From Gnetum montanum (taxonomy: Eukaryota; Streptophyta; Gnetopsida; Gnetales; Gnetaceae), in assembly GCA_015680685.1 (NCBI GenBank), contig MNCI01011050.1, positions 158,143-198,893 on the forward strand: 40,751 bases of DNA. Direction: 5' to 3'. Position numbers and translations under genes: made by a program. Shown piece by piece: positions 40,058 through 40,751 of the stretch. The notes beneath the pieces were generated by a model that did no database searches, had not been told where the DNA came from, and saw nothing but the letters and a program-made list of their open reading frames with translations. Positions within the stretch are counted from its first letter, which is position 1. Every line of letters starts with the position of its first letter.

Positions 40058-40198
40058 TTACTGTTGCCAACGCCAAGATTGCACCTTCATTGTCCATCCG
40101 TAAGCGCGCCATCGATCTTGCTCCTTGCATAGCTGTTTTAGCGCTGCTTCATTCCAAGTGCTTGCTCCAGATCCAAGCTGTTGTTGTATGTCCGCCAT
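40058..40198 (-). CDS. Short ORF (46 aa) in the 3' region of element F
   Basis: Minus-strand ATG at 40198, TAA at 40060-40058, uninterrupted. The product begins MADIQQQLGSGASTW and contains LCKEQDRWRAYGWTMK; it is rich in Gln and Trp. The ATG directly follows TATGTGTGCAG, a good plant 3' splice acceptor (CAG at 40201-40199), as in A (844-846) and in ORF3 of B (13151-13153). A homologous frame with two C-to-T stops exists in A, and a weak one in E. No known domain. It may be a mini-protein, the exposed start of a deleted ORF3, or an exon joined to something further downstream. Confidence 0.4.
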   Translation of the reverse strand: MADIQQQLGSGASTWNEAALKQLCKEQDRWRAYGWTMKVQSWRWQQ

Positions 40199-40201
40199 CT
40201 G

Positions 40202-40751
40202 CACACATAGCACAATCATATATTAGCAAGGGTAATTGAATCATCATGTAATTAATACCTTGCTTCGGTGTAAACTCATTGACTAGGTTGTGGTATGGCT
40301 GATATGGATCTAGGAATATGTTACTGATGACTACCGAAGGTGTAGGGGTAAGGAAGAAAATCAAAAATTTTGGGGCTAGGAGAAAATTGAAAAAATCAGG
40401 CCTCGTACCCCCATGACTAATCGCGAACCTCTGGTAGCATGAGAATGAAAAAAGAAAAGGAGTAAGAAAGATAGAGAAAAAGGGACAACTATGACATCGA
40501 TGAAATGGATGTTAAGATGGAAATGAACAAAATAAATTAGATTGCAAAATGTTAAGGGAAAGAAGTTAACTAATGCTCCAAATAGGAATGTCAGTGGGTC
40601 CTCCCCAAAGTAGGCTCATGCCCTTAATGCCTGGACAAACCCACATTCAAAGAGTCCATAGGCCCTGGGAATGTCATATGGAACAAGAGTTAAAGTCTTA
40701 ACCACAAGAATTTACCAAAAAGAAAACAATGCATCAACCAAAATATATACA
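40202..40751 (-). other. 3' internal noncoding region of element F
   Basis: Aligns in reverse with 310-843 of element A. It contains a second purine tract (AGTCATGGGGGTA, minus, 40419-40407) about 0.57 kb inside the one at the LTR, followed by a T-rich tract, and a GGTATTAA site (minus, about 40257) that could be a donor but would give an intron of only about 60 nt. No conserved ORF. Confidence 0.5.

Larger units (their letters stand above)
39218..40751 (-). mobile_element. Element F: 3' end of a minus-strand relative of A, nested in D
   Basis: The 3' LTR (39218-39838), purine tract and about 0.9 kb of 3' internal sequence are visible; the rest lies right of the window. It is homologous to 310-1977 of element A in reverse. 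CpG content is high and its short ORF is intact, so it looks like the least decayed, probably youngest, element here. Confidence 0.88.

Overview
This window looks like repeat-rich DNA from a large, heavily methylated seed-plant genome. It is AT-rich, I found no host gene that I can defend, and nearly everything is LTR retrotransposon. All recognisable elements belong to one Ty3/gypsy lineage that I assign to the Athila clade. The grounds are RT motif FMDDFS, an integrase with D,D35E spacing, a primer site complementary to the 3' end of tRNA-Asp, extra ORFs between pol and the 3' LTR, and LTRs of the form TGATGAG...CTCATCA preceded by the purine tract ATGGGGGTA. The genus cannot be named from what I see.

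Layout. (A) 1-1977: 3' end of a plus-strand element with its 3' LTR. 1978-3885: AT-rich flank holding a relic that resembles LINE ORF1 (DUF4283/zinc knuckle). (B) 3891-18488: a complete but dead 14.6 kb element with 5 bp target duplication GTAAG on both sides, containing gag, pol, a noncoding block, an internal promoter with an intron, ORF3, an 817 bp run of N, a coiled-coil ORF and the 3' LTR. 18494-19987: AT-rich flank with a tRNA-like (SINE-type) Pol III box pair. (D) 19988 to at least 39217: a second long element whose 3' LTR lies outside the window. It is split by (E) 22662-28987, a pol-less relative nested in its gag (target duplication CCCTC/CCCTT), by about 2.9 kb of unidentified DNA at 35964-38826, and by (F) 39218 to the window end, a minus-strand relative of A.

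How the parts work together. Downstream of the TATA box the LTRs of A, B, D, E and F are clearly related. The 50-150 bp upstream of the TATA box are not: each subfamily has its own palindromic module (GCGATATCGC in A/F, TCGAYGAGGCCTYGTCGA in B, GACRTTGGRTAYCCAAYGTC in E, an ATGCAT-centred palindrome in D). B and D also have a second TATA box before ORF3, and it carries the palindrome core of that element's own LTR. It is followed by a splice donor, an intron of about 285 nt and, in B, an acceptor abutting the ORF3 ATG. This suggests ORF3 is made from its own spliced transcript, co-regulated with the LTR by a subfamily-specific, probably dimeric, DNA-binding factor. That regulatory reading is inference.

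Decay is dominated by C-to-T/G-to-A change. B pol stays in one frame for 3.7 kb and is broken only by stops, most of them CAA/CAG to TAA/TAG or TGG to TAG, as expected from deamination of methylated cytosine. Three places look like assembly damage: 14958-15774, 18289-18359 and 39397.
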